Source: an uncultured Ellagibacter sp. (GTDB lineage: Bacteria; Actinomycetota; Coriobacteriia; Coriobacteriales; Eggerthellaceae). Taken from it: a stretch of 64,000 nt of DNA. Positions 61,315 through 64,000 of this stretch are shown here, piece after piece; the stretch's first letter is position 1, and the number at the start of each line of letters is the position of its first letter. Location of the stretch: contig CAKUGU010000001.1 of NCBI GenBank assembly GCA_934654815.1, positions 1 through 64,000 of the forward strand, written 5' to 3'. Both the position numbers and the translations under genes were made by a program. The notes beneath the pieces were generated by a model. The model ran no database searches and was not told the DNA's origin. It worked only from the letters and a program-made list of their open reading frames with translations.

Positions 61315-63975
61315 ATGTCAGGTTTCCTCTATTCAGCCGCTTGCAAGGGAAGGCGCCCCAAGCACCTCAAAGACCAGTCACTCGTTTCCCGTCCCGACCT
61401 CATTGCGCGGCTTCTCCGCGATCGGGGCGTCGCGCGCTTCGTCGTCGCGCCCACAGGGTTCGGCAAGACCCTGCTCGCGGCCGAATACGCCGAGGTCGTG
61501 TTCTCGTTCCGCCATACGTTCTGGGTGAACGCGTCGAGTCCGTGCTTTCTGCGCGACCTCGACGCGGGCGGCATGGCGCAGGCGATCCGCAAGGTTGACG
61601 CGCAGCCCTCGCTCGTGGTGTTCGACGACGTCCCGCGGCTGGACTCCGACCGCGCCGACGCGTTCTCGGGCGTCGTCGACGAGCTGCTTTCCGCGGGAAA
61701 CGAGGTCGTCGCGACCTGCGTCCCCTCCTGCGACGCATATGCAGACCGGCATCGCGACCGGCTGAAGCTCTCGGCGCGGCAGATGCTCTTGAACGATGCC
61801 GAGGCGGCCGCCGCGCCCCGCGCATCGGGCAATCCGTCCGCCGGCGGGCGCATCGCGTGCGTCGCCTGGGGAGGGGACGACGGGTCGGCGGTCCTGCGCG
61901 GCGTCGCGGCCGACGAGCCGTCGGCGAGCATGCTGCTCGCGGCGTTTCTCGCGCTGGCGATCGGCAGCGGCACGCCGCTCGACATCAGACCCTACCTTGC
62001 GGAGGGGGCGGCGCGCGAGGCGCTTTCGCGCGCGGAAGAGGACTACCCGTTTCTCGGCGTGAACGCGCGGGAGGCGTCGTTTGCGGCCGCGCCGATCGAC
62101 GCGGCGACGCTCGCGTCCGCGTTTTCCCGCAGTCTCGGCGCGATGGCGGCGCGCTCGACCTGCGATACGGCGAACGCCCTCGTCATCCGCCTTGCGAACG
62201 ACCTGCTCGGCCGTGGCTTGGGAAGCCGTGCCTGCGCGATCATGCGCGTGCTCGCGAAGAAGGACTCGTGCGCTCTGTGGCTCGCGGAACGCGGCGCGGA
62301 CCTTTTGCGCGGCGGGTGCTTCAAGGCGGCCCACGAGCTGTTCGCCTTCGTCGACAAGCGCCACGGGTCGTGCCGGCTCGCCCTCATCGCCGACGAGGCG
62401 GTGCGTCTCGCGGTTCTCGACGACGCCCGCAGCGCCGCGTTCCTCGCCGAGAGCATCGTGTTCGCGCGCACGGCCGACCCTGCGATGAGGGCGCGGATGC
62501 TCGGGCTCGCCGCCTTCGTGGGCGCGGGCGAGCCCAACCCGCGCAGGGAGTCGGCGCTTCGCGATCTCGTCCGCGAGGGGAAAGCGCAGGGGCGCGCCGC
62601 GGAAGCGGGAGGCCACGGTGCGCCGAGCTTCGCGGCGGGGGAGGACGTCGCGCTCGCCCTTGCGATCGCGCGCGGGCCGAAGGCGCTCGCCGGCGAATGC
62701 GAGCGACTTGCCCGAGAGGGCAGGCGCGACGAGAGCGCCTGCGTCTGCGCGCTTTTCGCGGTGACGCGGCTTGCGAAGGCGGCGGCAGGCGGGCCTTCGG
62801 ACGCAAGGCGCGCGGAGGTCGACTCAGACACCGCCGAGCTCATCGGGGGATGGGCGTGCGACATCGCCTGCTTGGCGGACGGCGTCGACGCGCGCGAGAC
62901 GGCGGTCGCTTCGGGGGCGCGCGACGCCGTGTCCTCAGGCGACGCGCCCCCATCGCCTTCGTGGCTTTCGCTGCGCATCGCGAGCGCCCTTTCCCGAGCG
63001 GTCGACTCGGGCGCGCTCCCGAAGCGCTGCCTTCCTCCCGAGTCCGTGCTTTCCCGTGCCCATCGCGCAGAGGTCGCGCTGTTCGCGGAGCGCGCGGCCT
63101 ACCGTCGCGACGTGATCCGCGAGGAGCGGGCCGCCGCCGCGCGCGATACGGCGGCGAGGAACCGTTACGCCCCGCAGTCCCCTGCGCGCAGGGAAGCCGC
63201 CGCCGCGCACGTTCCCATGCTCTACGTCGGCCTGTTCGGCGGGCTCGACGTGCGCATCGGCGGCGTCCCCGTCGACGCGTCGAAGTTCAGCCGTCAAAAG
63301 ACGAAGACGCTCCTCGCGCTCCTCGTGCTGAACCGCGGGCGCGAGCTTTCCCGTTCGCGCCTTCTGGAAATGCTGTGGCCGCACATGACGCGCGAGGCCG
63401 CGCAGAAGAGCTTCTACACCGTGTGGTCGCAGCTCCGCCGCGCGCTCGAGTTCGAGGGCTCGTGTCCGTACCTGCTCCGCGATCAGGGCGGGGTGCGGCT
63501 CGATGCCCGCTTGCTCGAATGCGACGTCGCCGACTTCGACGCGATGTGCCGCTCGCTGTCGTTCGGGCGGATCGACGTCGAGGGCTGGCAGGCGCATCTT
63601 GCCGCGGTCGGCGACGAGTTCGCCCAGGAGCTGCTCCCGAGCGAGACGAACAACGACTACATCGCGTCCATGCGCCGGCGCTTCCGCTCCGATCTGGTCG
63701 ATGCACTCGTGGCCGCCTCGACGCGCCTTTCGGAGGCGGGCGAGTCGCGCGCGGCGCTGTGGTTCGCGCGTGAAGCCGTCCGACGTGACGGCGGACGGGA
63801 GGACGCGTACGCCGCGCTCATGCAGGCGCAGATCGACGCGGGCCAGCGGGCGGCGGCGATCGACACCTACTTCACCTGCCGGCGCTACTTGGCCGACGAG
63901 CTGGGGATCGACCCGTCGACGGCGCTCGTGAGGCTCTACCGCAGCGTCATCGAGTCGGTCGAGCAGCTGGCGTAG
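61315..63975 (+). CDS. Large SARP/MalT-like regulator: NTPase, helical middle, OmpR-type wHTH and BTAD
   Basis: 886 aa. Walker A APTGFGKT (45-52) and a Walker-B-like LVVFDDV mark a STAND-type NTPase. A long Ala/Arg-rich helical middle resembles degenerate TPR-like repeats. Residues about 625-720 form an OmpR-type winged helix (GGLDVRIGGVPVDASKFSRQ ... LLEMLWPHM ... SFYTVWSQLRRAL) and about 735-886 a bacterial transcriptional activation domain (ALWFAREAVRRDGGREDAY ... RRYLADELGIDPS). ATG 61315 has GAAGGAG seven nt upstream. Target genes unknown; it is alone, with its own promoter. Confidence 0.85.
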   Translation: MSGFLYSAACKGRRPKHLKDQSLVSRPDLIARLLRDRGVARFVVAPTGFGKTLLAAEYAEVVFSFRHTFWVNASSPCFLRDLDAGGMAQAIRKVDAQPSLVVFDDVPRLDSDRADAFSGVVDELLSAGNEVVATCVPSCDAYADRHRDRLKLSARQMLLNDAEAAAAPRASGNPSAGGRIACVAWGGDDGSAVLRGVAADEPSASMLLAAFLALAIGSGTPLDIRPYLAEGAAREALSRAEEDYPFLGVNAREASFAAAPIDAATLASAFSRSLGAMAARSTCDTANALVIRLANDLLGRGLGSRACAIMRVLAKKDSCALWLAERGADLLRGGCFKAAHELFAFVDKRHGSCRLALIADEAVRLAVLDDARSAAFLAESIVFARTADPAMRARMLGLAAFVGAGEPNPRRESALRDLVREGKAQGRAAEAGGHGAPSFAAGEDVALALAIARGPKALAGECERLAREGRRDESACVCALFAVTRLAKAAAGGPSDARRAEVDSDTAELIGGWACDIACLADGVDARETAVASGARDAVSSGDAPPSPSWLSLRIASALSRAVDSGALPKRCLPPESVLSRAHRAEVALFAERAAYRRDVIREERAAAARDTAARNRYAPQSPARREAAAAHVPMLYVGLFGGLDVRIGGVPVDASKFSRQKTKTLLALLVLNRGRELSRSRLLEMLWPHMTREAAQKSFYTVWSQLRRALEFEGSCPYLLRDQGGVRLDARLLECDVADFDAMCRSLSFGRIDVEGWQAHLAAVGDEFAQELLPSETNNDYIASMRRRFRSDLVDALVAASTRLSEAGESRAALWFAREAVRRDGGREDAYAALMQAQIDAGQRAAAIDTYFTCRRYLADELGIDPSTALVRLYRSVIESVEQLA

Positions 63976-64000
63976 GGCGCGCGGTCATCCACATGCGACG

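Overview
The window looks like a chromosomal segment of a high-GC, strictly anaerobic actinobacterium of the Coriobacteriia, most probably family Eggerthellaceae (Eggerthella, Gordonibacter, Slackia or Adlercreutzia relatives). Three cytoplasmic molybdopterin (DMSO-reductase superfamily) enzyme loci, LuxR-type regulators (one with a polytopic membrane N-terminus), a SpoVA-like protein in an apparent non-sporeformer and typical housekeeping orders (rplU-rpmA-obgE-proB-proA-nadD-yqeK-rsfS) support this. No alignment was run, so the genus is inference.

Layout. 1-18041: tRNA-Lys; a NYN/LOTUS RNA-biology protein; a LysR gene divergent from an SDR-MFS pair; an RmlD-like reductase; thrS; trmB; a yhdT-panF pair; a patatin-Na+/H+ antiporter operon; trxA and trxB; prfA; and prmC preceded by a hidden 39-codon ORF. 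18042-24902 is an accessory island: a dyad-rich repeat patch, a decayed IS3-type element, then a pyrogallol-transhydroxylase/catechol-dehydroxylase-like locus (54-aa protein, Mo subunit, Fe-S subunit, MFS transporter) read leftward, with a divergent LuxR regulator and a large palindrome between them.

25135-29962 is nutrient uptake and nitrogen control: metI-metN-metQ on the minus strand, then glnA followed by an actinobacterial GlnR-type orphan regulator, with a GlnR-like box in the glnA promoter. 29963-36919 is surface biology and toxin-antitoxin: a candidate type I toxin-antitoxin pair, a 952-aa SLH-anchored repeat protein with a G10 tract upstream, an ER-type signal peptidase with a TasA/camelysin-like secreted protein and a second signal peptidase carrying a TasA-like tail, and hicAB.

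37047-42458: polA, a three-unit tandem repeat, a DUF4869 gene pair, a small hypothetical gene and a Fic protein with a destroyed catalytic motif. 42731-54219 holds two more molybdoenzyme loci. One (plus strand) pairs a Mo subunit with a DmsB-like Fe-S protein, a VOC-fold protein and an MFS transporter. The other (minus strand) runs from a 12-TM LuxR regulator through a SpoVA-like membrane protein to a transhydroxylase-like Mo subunit and its Fe-S partner. 54537-60935 is the ribosome/Obg/proline/NAD housekeeping run, and the window closes with a large SARP/MalT-like regulator.

Working together: each molybdoenzyme locus carries its own transporter candidate, and the two transhydroxylase-like loci each have their own LuxR-type sensor. 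This fits inducible use of individual aromatic or other organic electron acceptors taken up into the cytoplasm. Substrates cannot be read from the sequence.
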